Assembly (NCBI GenBank): GCA_963844175.1
Contig: CAWJNE010000003.1
Location: forward strand, 1-64,000
Direction of reading: 5' to 3'
Source of the DNA: JALZMG01 sp963844175
Lineage (GTDB): Bacteria > Actinomycetota > Acidimicrobiia > Acidimicrobiales > Ilumatobacteraceae
DNA length: 64,000 bases
Below, piece after piece: positions 1 to 9,269 of the stretch (positions are counted from its first letter, which is position 1; every line of letters begins with the position of its first letter). Under the pieces are notes generated by a model. The model had not been told where the DNA came from, did no database searches, and worked only from the letters and a program-made list of their open reading frames with translations. A program made the position numbers and the translations under genes.

Positions 1-535
1 CCGGCCAGGCGGTGCGCAGCTTGGCGGCGCTGTCGGGCAACGACTCGGGGATGGTTCGGGTGTTGGCCAGCGCCGTCATGAAGTTGGAGTCACCGGTCCA
101 GCGCGGCACCACGTGCACATGCAGGTGGTCGCTGACGCTGCCGCCGGCCGGCTTGCCGAGATTGACCCCGACGTTGAGACCCTCGGGGCGGTAGGCGTGC
201 TTCACGGCGATCACCGCGTCGGTCACCGTCGCCCAGAGCTCGGCCGCCTCGTCTGCGGTCAGCGCCTCGAGGTCGGCCACCTCGCGGTACGGCAGCACGA
301 GCAGGTGCCCCGGCGCGTACGGGAAGGCGTTGAGGATGACGAACACGTGGGCGCCGCGATGGACGATGTGGGTCTCGGCGTCCGGCAATCCCGACCCCAA
401 GATGCGGCTGAACACGCTGCCCCGTCCGACCTCGACGTCGTCGGTGGCGACCCCTGCCACCGCACCGCCGCTGGTGACGTAGGCGTTGCGCCACCCGTTC
501 CAGAGTCGCTCGAGCACCGTGGTGTTCTCGACCAC
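1..535 (-). CDS. HIT family hydrolase/phosphorylase, partial
   Basis: The reading frame runs off the window start, so the C-terminus is missing. The HIT catalytic motif HLHVHVVPRW is clear, preceded by the typical core with HVFVILNAFPYAPGHLLVLP and GLNVGVNLGKPAGGSV. HIT proteins act on nucleoside phosphates; the actinobacterial relatives next to thrS (Rv2613c type) are AP4A phosphorylases, so a role in dinucleoside polyphosphate turnover is likely but inferred. The GTG start at 535 lies 8 bases after the thrS stop, so the two genes are probably co-transcribed. The thrS-HIT order is the same as in mycobacteria, where pgsA follows. Confidence 0.85.
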   Translation of the reverse strand, partial: MVENTTVLERLWNGWRNAYVTSGGAVAGVATDDVEVGRGSVFSRILGSGLPDAETHIVHRGAHVFVILNAFPYAPGHLLVLPYREVADLEALTADEAAELWATVTDAVIAVKHAYRPEGLNVGVNLGKPAGGSVSDHLHVHVVPRWTGDSNFMTALANTRTIPESLPDSAAKLRTAWP

Positions 536-543
536 AGACCGCG

Positions 544-2540
544 CTACGCGCTGAACGCTTCGGCTTGAGCGAGCATGACCTCGTCGGCGAATCGCTCGAC
601 GAACGTCGCCAGCTCGACGCCGCGCTCAGGCTTGTCGCTCCCCCGCCGGTTCACGCCGACGGTGCCGGCGGCGACGTCGTCATCGCCGACGACCAGCAGG
701 TACGGGATCTTCTCCAGCTTGCCGGCGCGGATGCGCTTGCCGAGCGGGTCACCGCTCCGACGACGTCCACGCGGCCACCGACGGCGCGGATCCGGTCGAC
801 GACCTTCTCGGCGTACTCCTCGTGGGCCGTCGCCACCGGCAGCACGCGCACCTGCACGGGAGACAGCCAGGTCGGGAAGTTGCCGGCGTAGTGCTCGAGC
901 ATCACGCCGAAGAACCGCTCCACGGAACCGAGCAGGGCGCGGTGGAGCATGATCGGCCGGTGCCGGGCGTTGTCGGCGCCGGTGTACTCGAGGCCGAACC
1001 GCTCGGGCTCGTTGAAGTCGTACTGGATCGTCGACAGCTGCCACGACCGGCCGATCGCGTCGCGCACGTCGATGTCGATCTTCGGCCCGTAGAACGCCGC
1101 GTCGCCGTCCTTCACGGCGTACTCGACGCCGTGGCGCTCGAGCGCCCGACGCAGCGCGTCGGTCGCCTCGTCCCACCCCTCGTCCGTCCCGACGTACTTG
1201 TCCGGGTCCTTGGTCGACAGGTTGAACGTGAAGTCGTCGAAGCCGAAGGCACGCAGCACGGAGAGGACGAAGTCGAGCAGGGAGGCGATCTCGTCAGGCG
1301 CCTGCTCGGGAGTACAGAAGATGTGGCTGTCGTCCTGGGTGAACCCGCGGATGCGCATCAGCCCGTGCAACGTGCCGGCTCGCTCGTAGCGGTACACGGT
1401 GCCCAGCTCGAACAGCCGCAGCGGCAGCTCCCGGTAGCTGCGCGGCCGCGACCGGTAGATCAGGCAGTGCATCGGGCAGTTCATCGGCTTCATGTAGTAC
1501 GTGCCGTTGTCCATCTCCATCGGCGGGTACATGCCGTCGGCGTACCAGGAGAGGTGGCCGCTGGTCTCGAACAGCCCGGCTTTCGAGAGGTGCGGCGTGT
1601 ACACGAACTCATACCCGCCCTGCTCGTGGCGCTGGCGGCTGTAGTCCTCCATCAGCTTGCGGACGATGGCGCCCTTGGGGTGCCAGACGGCGAGGCCACC
1701 GCCCAGCTCGCTCGGGAAGCTGAGCAGGTCGAGCTCGTTGGCGAGGCGGCGATGGTCACGCTGCTCGGCCTGGCGGAGCATCTCGAGGTGCGCCTTCAGC
1801 GCCGCGTCGGACTCCCACGCCGTGCCGTAGATGCGCTGCAGCATCGGGCCCTTCTCGTTACCCCGCCAGTAGGCCCCGGCGACCTTCTGCAGCTTGAAGT
1901 GACCGAGCCGACCGGTCGACGGGACGTGCGGGCCCTTGCACAGGTCGACGAACTCGGGGCTGTTGCGATACACGCTGATCGTGTCGCCGGCGGCCACCTC
2001 GCCGGCGTCGAGCTCGTCGCCGGGACGGTCACCGGCAGTGCGGACGCGTTCGATGATCTCCTGCTTGTAGGGCTGGTCGGCGAACACGGTGAGGGCATCG
2101 TCGGCCGAGACCTCGGAGCGGACGAAGCCCTGATCGGCGGCGACGATGTCGCGCATCCGCTGCTCGATGGTCGCCAGGTCGTCGTCGCTGAACGTCCGGC
2201 CGCCCGGTAGGTCGAAGTCGTAGTAGAAGCCGTTCTCGATCGCCGGTCCGATCGAGAACTTGGCTCCCGGGAACAGCTGCGTGACGGCTTGGGCCATCAC
2301 GTGGGCGGTCGAGTGGCGCAGCACGTGCCGGCCGGGCTCGGTGTCGTCGGTGATGATGGCGACCGACGCGCCGTCATGGAGCGGGCGGGTGAGGTCGATC
2401 TCGGCGCCGTCGGCCGTTGCCGCGACGGCCGCCTTGGCCAGCCGCTTGCCGATCGAGGCGGCGACGTCACCGGCCGTCGTGCCGGCCGGGTACTCCCGCT
2501 GGGAACCGTCCGGGAGGGAGATCGAGATCACGTCGGCCAT
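544..2540 (-). CDS. thrS: Threonyl-tRNA synthetase, frameshifted
   Basis: Charges tRNA-Thr with threonine in the cytoplasm. The order is an N-terminal TGS domain, the second additional domain with HSTAHVMAQAV, the class II core with zinc ligands in MNCPMHC and motif 3 MLHRALLGSVERF, then the anticodon domain. The main frame is open from 2540 but loses homology near 750, where GRVDVVGA should lead into GDPLGKRIRAGKLEKIPYLLVVGDD. That continuation is in the adjacent frame and ends at 544. One base appears to be missing around 745-757. The gene is essential, so a sequence error is more likely than a true mutation. A TAGACT box ends 10 bases before the ATG. The HIT gene follows. Confidence 0.93.
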
Positions 2541-2549
2541 CGCCGCCGA

Positions 2550-2555
2550 AGTCTA
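2550..2555 (-). promoter_or_regulatory. -10 box of thrS
   Basis: TAGACT on the minus strand, 9 bases between the box and the thrS ATG at 2540. This predicts a leaderless or very short-leader transcript. No convincing -35 element is visible. Confidence 0.5.
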
Positions 2556-2620
2556 CGGACGGCCCGCGATCGCCTCGCCGCCGGTTCGCGGCCGCTCGTC
2601 GCCCGCCGATGCCGCCGCGG

Positions 2621-3421
2621 TCATCGCCCGTCGATCAGTGGGAAGGTGGCGCAGGCCAGCGGATCGCCGTCTCGCAGGCCGTGCGGTAGTGATCGCCAGA
2701 ACGAGGCTGCAGTGGGTCCGCGGTCCACGTAGCGGGCGCTCGGTCGGGCGTAGCGGACGGACAAGCGACGGAACCACCGGTCGGCGACGGGAGCACCGCC
2801 GGCGGCGTGCAGGACCCCCGAATGCAGCGCGACGACATCACCGGGCGCCACGGACCAACGCAGGACCGTGGCCCCGTCGGCCTCCGGGTCGACCGGCGGT
2901 GGCGCCCGGACCTCGGAACGATCCTCACCGATCGTCGTCCTGTTCGTCGCGAACTCGACCGGAGCGAAGATCGGGCCCCGATGCGAGCCCTCGACCACCC
3001 GCAGCGCGGTGTCGGGCCCGGCTGCGTCGAGCGCCAACCAGAGCGTGAGGAACTCGCCGTCGATGTTGTAGTACGGGGCGTCCTGATGCCACGGGCTGCC
3101 CGTCGAGGCGCCCGGCGCCGATGCCAGCCACTGGTCTTCGACGAGGACGACGACCGCCGTGTCGAGGATCGACCGAGCCAGCGTCGGCAACGGGCCGCGC
3201 CGCACGATGTCGGCGATGACATCGTCGTCGAACCAGCGGAACAGGTCGCTGTCGACCACTGGGCTGCCGGCGGGTGACAACCGGGCATGGTGCTCGCTGG
3301 GGTGCCGACGGGTGCGGTCGATGGCATCGTTCAGCCGCTCGCACGCCGCTGGGTCGAGCACGCCGCGCACCACGACGGCACCGGCTGCGGCCCACATCCG
3401 GCGACGCTCGACCTCCGTCAC
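2621..3421 (-). CDS. Phytanoyl-CoA dioxygenase family protein
   Basis: A 266-residue Fe(II)/2-oxoglutarate oxygenase of the PhyH type. The iron-binding HxD sits in SPWHQDAPYYN and the distal histidine in ALHSGVLHAAGG; an arginine suitable for 2-oxoglutarate lies about ten residues after it. Such enzymes hydroxylate small molecules or fatty acyl chains; the substrate here is unknown. The GTG start at 3421 overlaps the stop of the double permease gene as GTGA, so it is the last gene of the importer operon. This suggests that it acts on the imported compound, which is inference. A start further upstream would lie within the permease gene and is rejected. Confidence 0.85.
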   Translation of the reverse strand: MTEVERRRMWAAAGAVVVRGVLDPAACERLNDAIDRTRRHPSEHHARLSPAGSPVVDSDLFRWFDDDVIADIVRRGPLPTLARSILDTAVVVLVEDQWLASAPGASTGSPWHQDAPYYNIDGEFLTLWLALDAAGPDTALRVVEGSHRGPIFAPVEFATNRTTIGEDRSEVRAPPPVDPEADGATVLRWSVAPGDVVALHSGVLHAAGGAPVADRWFRRLSVRYARPSARYVDRGPTAASFWRSLPHGLRDGDPLACATFPLIDGR

Positions 3422-5031
3422 GCCCGCTGTCCCGGGGCGAAGCGGGCGAGGACGAACGACTCGATCACGCCGACCACCCCGTAGGCCAGGACGGCGACCA
3501 GCACGAGCACAGCGACGGCGGACCAGAGCAAGTCGTACTGGACGAGGTTGGCGGCATTGGCGAGCAGCGTGCCCATCCCGTCGCCCGTGGCCAACCACTC
3601 CACGACGGTGGCCCCGAGGAGCGAGGCCGGCACGGCGATGCGCGCCGACGCGGCGAGCGCCGGCATGCTGGCCGGCAGCCGCGCCCCGAAGAACAGCGCC
3701 AGCCGCCCTGCGGCGTACGACCGCATGACGTCATCGACCTGTCCGGGCACGCGCCGCATCGCCGCCGTGCAAGCGACGAGCGTCGGGAAGAACGACAGGA
3801 TCGCCGTCACCGCCACTGCGCCGAGCAGCCCGCGGCCGACGAGGAGGATCACGAGCGGCGTGGTGGCGACGACCGGTGCCGCGCGCAGGGCAACGGCCAC
3901 CGGCGTCACGACCCGACCCACTGGCGGGAAGGTGACCACCAGCCCGGCCACGGCGACTGCACCGACGAGGCCGACGACGAACCCCAGCCCCGCGGTGGTC
4001 AGCGTCTCCACCAGCGGGCCGATGACCTGCTGGCGGTTGGCGGCGGCGTCGGGGTCGGTCACCAGGAATCGCCACACGTCGGCCGGCCCCTTGGCGAAGA
4101 ACTCGTTGAGGTTCGAGACCTCGAGCAACAGCACCCACATGGCGAGCACGAAGACGATCGAGCTGATGGTGAAGCCGACCGCCCGCAGCGCCCGTCGCGA
4201 AACGATCGGGGGTGGGGCCGTCGAGGTGTCGGCGGCCCACGGTGACAACCACCGGCCGATGGCGCCGATGGCGACGAAGGCGACGGTCGACACGAACGCC
4301 GCCACGGCCGCCACCGTCCAGACCCGCGCCGGGTCGAGCGTGGCGAGGGCGCGGATCGTCAGCTGCCCGAACCCCGACGAGGCGCCGGTGAACTCCCCCA
4401 CCATCACGCCCAGGAAGGCGGCCGGCGCCGAGATCTGCAGGCCGGCGAAGAGCGCCGGGACGGCCGCCCGGGCCCGGACGTGGATCAGGGCGAACAGCCG
4501 GCCCCGCCCGCCGGCGGCGACGACGTCGAGCGCGCCGAGCTCGGCCGAGCGGAGCCCCACCAGGCACGCCGTCAGACTGGTGTAGACGACGGCGAGCGCG
4601 CCGACGGCGATCGGGGTGGAGTCCCCGGGACCCAGCGTGACGCGCAGGATCGGGGCGATCGCCACCAGCGGGAGGCAGCTGACGATGAACGAGAAGTCCT
4701 GCACGGCACGCCGTAGGAGCGGCACGACGAGGACAACGCCGGCGAGGACGACGGCGACCAGGTTGCCGAGCAGGAAGGCCCACAGTGCGGCGACGCCCGT
4801 CTGGCGCAGGTTGCGGCCGTACAGGCCCGGGTCGGCGCGCAGCTCCTGGATGATCTCGATCGGCCCGACGAAGGTGTACGTACCGGCGAACACCGTCCAG
4901 GCCAGCAGCTGCCAGGCGACGAGGGCAGCGGCGCCGATCAGCAGATCGCGACCGACCGCCGACCACCGCCAGCGACCGGCCGTGTCGGACCGAGGTGAGC
5001 GGGCCAGCAGCTGGGTGGCCGCGGCGGTCAC
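3418..5031 (-). CDS. Fused double ABC transporter permease (SsuC/TauC-like)
   Basis: A 537-residue membrane protein made of two BPD-type permease halves. Each half has about six hydrophobic segments and an EAA-like loop: the first near residues 160-215 (VVAAGGRGRLFALIHVRARA), the second near 430-480 (RSYAAGRLALFFGARLPAS). Most SsuC/TauC-type importers use one 250-residue permease as a dimer; here both copies are joined by a proline-rich linker near residue 275. The GTG start at 5031 overlaps the ATPase stop as GTGA. It should form the channel for the NMT1-like binding protein and ATPase just upstream. The substrate is unknown; sulfonate, pyrimidine-precursor and flavin importers use this fold. 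Confidence 0.88.
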   Translation of the reverse strand: MTAAATQLLARSPRSDTAGRWRWSAVGRDLLIGAAALVAWQLLAWTVFAGTYTFVGPIEIIQELRADPGLYGRNLRQTGVAALWAFLLGNLVAVVLAGVVLVVPLLRRAVQDFSFIVSCLPLVAIAPILRVTLGPGDSTPIAVGALAVVYTSLTACLVGLRSAELGALDVVAAGGRGRLFALIHVRARAAVPALFAGLQISAPAAFLGVMVGEFTGASSGFGQLTIRALATLDPARVWTVAAVAAFVSTVAFVAIGAIGRWLSPWAADTSTAPPPIVSRRALRAVGFTISSIVFVLAMWVLLLEVSNLNEFFAKGPADVWRFLVTDPDAAANRQQVIGPLVETLTTAGLGFVVGLVGAVAVAGLVVTFPPVGRVVTPVAVALRAAPVVATTPLVILLVGRGLLGAVAVTAILSFFPTLVACTAAMRRVPGQVDDVMRSYAAGRLALFFGARLPASMPALAASARIAVPASLLGATVVEWLATGDGMGTLLANAANLVQYDLLWSAVAVLVLVAVLAYGVVGVIESFVLARFAPGQRA

Positions 5032-5828
5032 GTCTCGGCGACCGCCACCTCGGCGGCGCTGGTGAGCAGCGAGGTCACGGCGTCGACGAGCTCGTGGAAG
5101 ACCGGCGTCTGCTGGACGTCGCGGTGGCGGGGTCGCGGCAGCGGCACATCGATCTCGGCGATGGCCCGCCCGGGGCGCGACGACATCACGACGACGCGGT
5201 CAGCCAGGTAGATCGCCTCGGGCACGGAGTGCGTGACGAGCAGCGTCGTGGTCGCCCGCTGCTCCCAGATGCGCAGCAGCTCGTCGTTGAGCACGTGACG
5301 GGTCAGCGCGTCGAGTGCACCGAACGGCTCGTCGAGCAGCAGGACCTCGGGTTCAGCGGCCAGGGCGCGGGCGATCGCCACCCGCTGGCGCATGCCACCG
5401 GACAGCTCGCCAGGACGAGCGGACTCGAAGCCGCGCAGCCCGACGAGATCGACGAGCTCGGCGATGGCGGCGTTGATCGACCCGTTCGGCGGAGTCCGCC
5501 CCGACAGCTGGAAGGCCAACTTGATGTTGCCGTCCACCGACCGCCAGGGCAGGAGGGAGGCGTCCTGGAAGGCGACGCCGAGGCGGCGGGCGCGGCGCAA
5601 CGTGTCGGGCCCGGCATCGCCGATGCTGATGGTGCCGTCGGTCGGGGTGTCCAGCCCGGCGATCAACCGGAGCACCGTCGACTTGCCGCAACCGGACGGG
5701 CCGACGAGGCCGGTGAAACCTCCGGACCCGATGTCGAGGTCGAAGGGTCCGAGGGCGTGGACGACGCGACGCCGCCGGCTGAACGACTTGGTGACGCGGC
5801 GGCAGGCGATCGGCGGGCCGCCAGGCAT
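5028..5828 (-). CDS. ABC transporter ATP-binding protein (SsuB/TauB-like)
   Basis: A 266-residue ATPase that powers the adjacent permease. Walker A is GPSGCGKST, the Q-loop is in AFQDASLLPW, the signature is LSGGMRQRVAIARAL, Walker B is VLLLDEPFGALD, and the switch histidine is in LLVTHSVPEAIYLADRV. This pattern is typical of nitrate/sulfonate/taurine importers. The ATG at 5828 overlaps the stop of the binding-protein gene by one base, and the stop overlaps the permease start. The longer upstream frame is rejected because it would lie within the binding-protein gene. Confidence 0.93.
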   Translation of the reverse strand: MPGGPPIACRRVTKSFSRRRRVVHALGPFDLDIGSGGFTGLVGPSGCGKSTVLRLIAGLDTPTDGTISIGDAGPDTLRRARRLGVAFQDASLLPWRSVDGNIKLAFQLSGRTPPNGSINAAIAELVDLVGLRGFESARPGELSGGMRQRVAIARALAAEPEVLLLDEPFGALDALTRHVLNDELLRIWEQRATTTLLVTHSVPEAIYLADRVVVMSSRPGRAIAEIDVPLPRPRHRDVQQTPVFHELVDAVTSLLTSAAEVAVAET

Positions 5829-6916
5829 CAGATCGTCGGGCCGTCGGCGAAGATCTCCTCCAGCAGGGATCGATCCCAGAGGTCGGCGGTGACCGTGACG
5901 TCGAGCTCGGCCAGCGTCGAGATGTTCAGCTCCACCGACTCGTCCGTGAACCACAGCAACCCGTTGGCGTCGGTGTCCTCGGAGAAGAACAGCTGGAGCT
6001 GCTCCTCGGCCTGCAGCTCCTGAGCGGCCAGGTCGAGGCCGGCGTCGGGGAATCGCTCGACGGTCAAGGCGGCGGCAGCTGCCGTGTCCTCGCGGTAGGT
6101 CTGCCAGCCGCGGATCTCGCCGCGCAGCAGCGCCAGGACGTCGTCACGACGGTTGGCCATCGAGTCGTCGGTCACGATGTAGGTCTGCGAGTGCACGGTG
6201 TACCCGAAATCGGCGAGCAGCATCGTGGTGTTCTCCACGCCCGCCACGGTCATCGCCACCGGCAGGTCGGTCAGCCAGCACATGATGCAGTCGACCTCGC
6301 CGTTGACGAGCGGCGCCGGGTCGTACTGGTACGGGACGACCTCCACGTCCGAGGCGTCGAAGTCGTTGAACTTGGCGATCGCCTCCAGCACGACCTGGTT
6401 GATCGTCGCCATACCCAGCCGCTTCCCCACCATCTGGCCCGGCTCGGTGATCGGTGCCTCGGCCAGCGAGGCGATCACGAAGGGGTTCTTCTGCATCGCC
6501 ACGGCGACGATCTTGAACGGCGCTCCCTCGGCGAAGGAGCGTCCGGCGTAGTCCGCCGCCGAGATGCCCATCAGCGCCTGCCCCTGGAGCACCGGTGGGT
6601 CGACCGGGGCGTTGGGGCCGCCGGGGGTCAGCGTGGCGCTCAGGCCCTCGGCCTCGTAGTAGCCGTTCTCGTCGGCGATGTAGCTGCCGGCGAACTGCAC
6701 CGAGTCGAGCCACGAGAGCTGCAGGTTGACGTCGGTCAGCGTGCCGGCGGCGGCGCTGTTCGCCGGTGCCGAGCCCGGCGTCGCCGTCGTTGCGGCCGGC
6801 GCCGCGTCGTCATCGCCGCAGCCCAGCAGGTACCGCCCGCCGAGCAGCACGGCACCCCCCAGGGTGGCGCTTCTGGTCAGGAACTGCCGTCGTGGTACTC
6901 GATCGTGGTTCACCAC
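5828..6916 (-). CDS. ABC transporter substrate-binding lipoprotein, NMT1/THI5-like
   Basis: A 362-residue solute-binding protein. The N-terminus carries a twin-arginine motif (RRQFL) followed by a lipobox ending in LLGC, so it should be exported by Tat and lipid-anchored outside the membrane. A low-complexity Ala/Thr linker leads to the NMT1-type domain, with LQLSWLDSVQFAGSYIA and NGYYEAEGL near its start, a pattern shared with thiamine-precursor and riboflavin importers. It is first in the operon with an ATPase, a fused permease and a dioxygenase. The GTG at 6916 is chosen because a TAGTCT box ends 8 bases upstream. The ligand cannot be named from sequence. Confidence 0.88.
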   Translation of the reverse strand: MVNHDRVPRRQFLTRSATLGGAVLLGGRYLLGCGDDDAAPAATTATPGSAPANSAAAGTLTDVNLQLSWLDSVQFAGSYIADENGYYEAEGLSATLTPGGPNAPVDPPVLQGQALMGISAADYAGRSFAEGAPFKIVAVAMQKNPFVIASLAEAPITEPGQMVGKRLGMATINQVVLEAIAKFNDFDASDVEVVPYQYDPAPLVNGEVDCIMCWLTDLPVAMTVAGVENTTMLLADFGYTVHSQTYIVTDDSMANRRDDVLALLRGEIRGWQTYREDTAAAAALTVERFPDAGLDLAAQELQAEEQLQLFFSEDTDANGLLWFTDESVELNISTLAELDVTVTADLWDRSLLEEIFADGPTI

Positions 6917-6922
6917 ACTGTG

Positions 6923-6929
6923 CAGACTA
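6923..6929. promoter_or_regulatory. Overlapping divergent -10 boxes
   Basis: The minus strand reads TAGTCT (6929 to 6924) and the plus strand reads CAGACT (6923-6928) over the same bases. In each direction the last T is 8 bases from a GTG start, at 6916 and 6936. This suggests one symmetric promoter core serving two leaderless genes. The plus-strand box is a weaker match. Confidence 0.45.
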
Positions 6930-6935
6930 GGGCGC

Positions 6936-8006
6936 GTGATGCAGGTCGCCGTCGTGACCGAGGGCGACCCGGACCGGGTCTCCGGTGGCGCGATCTACCA
7001 CCGTCGCGTCGCCGACCTGGCCGGAGACAGCGGCGCCACCGTGCGCTTCGTCTCCGTTCCGACCCGACCCTTCCCGCTGGCCGTCGTCGACGGGCCGTTG
7101 GTCATGCGCAGCGCCACGGCGGGTGCCGACGTGGTCGTGGTCGACAGCCTGGCCTCGAACACGCTCGGACCCTGGCTCGCCCTCGGAACGGGCCGGCGCA
7201 CTCCATTGGTGGGCAGCGTGCACCAGGATCTCGGCGGCGTCGACACCGCGCCCCTGCGCCGGGCCGTGCAGCGCCAGTTCGACCGCCTGGCCTGGCGGCG
7301 GGCGATCCGGCTGATCGTGCCCAGCCCGCACCTCGCCGATCTGCTGACGGCGGGCGGGCTGCCGCCGGCCAAGCTGGCGGTGGTCCAGCCAGGGCGGGAT
7401 GTTCCCGTCGAACCAGCGCGCGGGCCCCTCGACCTGCGTCGGGGGCGCTCGGTGGCGCTGCTGTGCGTCGCCAACTGGCTGGTCCGCAAGGGGATCGTCG
7501 ACGTCCTCGACGCCGTGGCCGACCTCCCGGAGGAGCTGGTCACCCTGCACCTCGTGGGCGACGGCGGTGCGGACCCGGCCTACCGGCGGCAGGTGCTCGA
7601 GCGTCTCGCCCGGCCGGAGCTCGCGGAGCGCGTGATCGACCACGGTGTCGTGGCGCCTGCCGCCGTCGCCAGCCTGTACGCCGCCGCCGACGTCTTCGTG
7701 CTGCCGAGCACGTCCGAGCCCTACGGCATGGTCTACGGCGAGGCGATGTCCTACGGGCTCCCGGTCGTCGGCTGGGACGCCGGCAACCTGCCGCACCTCG
7801 TGACAGATCGCGTCGAGGGCCGGATCGCACCGTGCGGCGACCGGGTGGCGCTGTCCAAAGCCCTCGCCGAGCTGGCCACCGACGAAGGGTTGCGCCGCCG
7901 GCTCGGGACGGCGGCGCGGGCCCGGGCCGCCGGCCTGCCGACGTGGGACGACACCGCCCGGCGGTTCTTCGCCGTCTGCCGGGACGCCCTGGCTGACCGG
8001 CGCTGA
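6936..8006 (+). CDS. Glycosyltransferase, GT4 family
   Basis: About 356 residues with the two-lobed GT-B plan. The N-terminal half includes VTEGDPDRVSGGAIYHRRVA, with the glycine-rich acceptor loop. The C-terminal half has the donor-binding signature SEPYGMVYGEAMSYGLPVVG (the E-x7-E motif). It should transfer a sugar from a nucleotide or lipid donor; substrate and product are not predictable. GTG at 6936 and ATG at 6939 are adjacent in-frame starts; the first fits the leaderless promoter. It is divergent from the importer operon, with about 20 bases between, and convergent with the acyl-CoA dehydrogenase gene. Confidence 0.87.
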   Translation: MMQVAVVTEGDPDRVSGGAIYHRRVADLAGDSGATVRFVSVPTRPFPLAVVDGPLVMRSATAGADVVVVDSLASNTLGPWLALGTGRRTPLVGSVHQDLGGVDTAPLRRAVQRQFDRLAWRRAIRLIVPSPHLADLLTAGGLPPAKLAVVQPGRDVPVEPARGPLDLRRGRSVALLCVANWLVRKGIVDVLDAVADLPEELVTLHLVGDGGADPAYRRQVLERLARPELAERVIDHGVVAPAAVASLYAAADVFVLPSTSEPYGMVYGEAMSYGLPVVGWDAGNLPHLVTDRVEGRIAPCGDRVALSKALAELATDEGLRRRLGTAARARAAGLPTWDDTARRFFAVCRDALADRR

Positions 8007-8019
8007 CGAGATGAGCCCG

Positions 8020-9252
8020 TCAGCGCGGGTTCAGACGGAAGTTCGGGTCGTGGCGCAGGATCTCGCGCCGGGCGATGGTCATCTTGTGCACCTCGTCGGG
8101 GCCGTCGGCGATGCGCAGCGTCCGCTGGTGGGCATACATGCTGGCCAGCGGCGTGTACTGGGTCACGCCGGCGGCGCCGTGCACCTGGATGGCGCGGTCG
8201 ATCACCTTCAGCGTCATGTTCGGGATGGCCACCTTGATGCCGGAGATCTCCGTCGCCGCCGCCTTGTTGCCAACGGTGTCCATCAGGTGGGCGGTGCGGA
8301 ACACGTACTCGCGGCACATGTCGATCTCGATGCGCGACTCGGCGATCCAGTCCTGGATCAGGCCCTTGTGGGCGACCGACGTCCCGAACGTCGTGCGTTG
8401 CAGCGCCCGGTCGACCATCAGGCCGAGGGCTCGCTCGGCGACCCCGATCGAGCGCATGCAGTGGTGGATCCGGCCCGGCCCGAGGCGCGCCTGCGACATG
8501 GCGAACCCGCCGCCCTCCTCGCCGAGCAGGTTGTCGGCCGGGACGCGCACATCCTCGAAGATGAGCTCGGGGTGCCCGCCGGAGTGGTCGTAGCCGAAGA
8601 CGTGCGGCGTACGGCCGAACGACACGCCGGGGGTGTCCTTGGGGACGACGATCATCGACTGCTGCAGGTGGCGTGGCGCGTCGGGGTCGGTCTTGCCCAT
8701 CACGATGAACACGGTGCAGCGCTTGCGCAGGGCGCCGGACGAGAACCACTTGCGCCCGTTGAGCACGTAGTGGTCGCCGTCCTTGGTGATGCGCAACCCG
8801 ATGTTGGTCGCATCCGACGAGGCGACGTCGGGCTCGGTCATCGAGAACGCCGAGCGGATCTCTCCCTCCAGCAGCGGGGCGAGGAAGTCGCGCTTCACCG
8901 TCTCGGACGCGTAGGCGTTGAGGATCTCCATGTTCCCCGTGTCGGGCGCCGCGCAGTTCAGCGCCTCGGAGGCGAACCCGACCTTGCCGAGCTGCTCGGA
9001 GATCGGGGCGTAGTCGAGGTTGGAGAGCTTCGTCCCCGGCGCGTCCGGCGCCAGGTGGGGCAGGAACAGGTTCCACAGACCGCGCTCGCGGGCCGCCGCC
9101 TTGAGCTTGTCCAGGATCGGCGGATCACCGTCGTGGCCGAGCTCGTGGGCCTGCTCCTCGAACTCGGCCTCGTTCGGGTAGATGTGGTCGTCCATGAACG
9201 AGACGACGTCGGCGAGCAGTGCTTCGCCCTGCGGGGTGAACTGGTACGGCAT
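8020..9252 (-). CDS. Acyl-CoA dehydrogenase (ACAD10/11-like)
   Basis: A 410-residue flavoprotein that introduces the alpha-beta double bond in acyl-CoA. It has the ACAD signature FSMTEPDVASSDATN, the FAD-binding middle domain (YVLNGRKWFSSGA) and the C-terminal helical domain with QVHGAAGVTQYTPLASMYA and IADGPDEVHKMTIARREI. It begins at MPYQFTPQGEALLADVV, a family-typical start, and the longer open frame upstream is not homologous. The gene ends 13 bases from the convergent glycosyltransferase. TesB-like thioesterase and epoxide hydrolase genes precede it on the same strand, suggesting a lipid degradation unit. Confidence 0.93.
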   Translation of the reverse strand: MPYQFTPQGEALLADVVSFMDDHIYPNEAEFEEQAHELGHDGDPPILDKLKAAARERGLWNLFLPHLAPDAPGTKLSNLDYAPISEQLGKVGFASEALNCAAPDTGNMEILNAYASETVKRDFLAPLLEGEIRSAFSMTEPDVASSDATNIGLRITKDGDHYVLNGRKWFSSGALRKRCTVFIVMGKTDPDAPRHLQQSMIVVPKDTPGVSFGRTPHVFGYDHSGGHPELIFEDVRVPADNLLGEEGGGFAMSQARLGPGRIHHCMRSIGVAERALGLMVDRALQRTTFGTSVAHKGLIQDWIAESRIEIDMCREYVFRTAHLMDTVGNKAAATEISGIKVAIPNMTLKVIDRAIQVHGAAGVTQYTPLASMYAHQRTLRIADGPDEVHKMTIARREILRHDPNFRLNPR

Positions 9253-9269
9253 CGCCGCCCATCCTCGCA

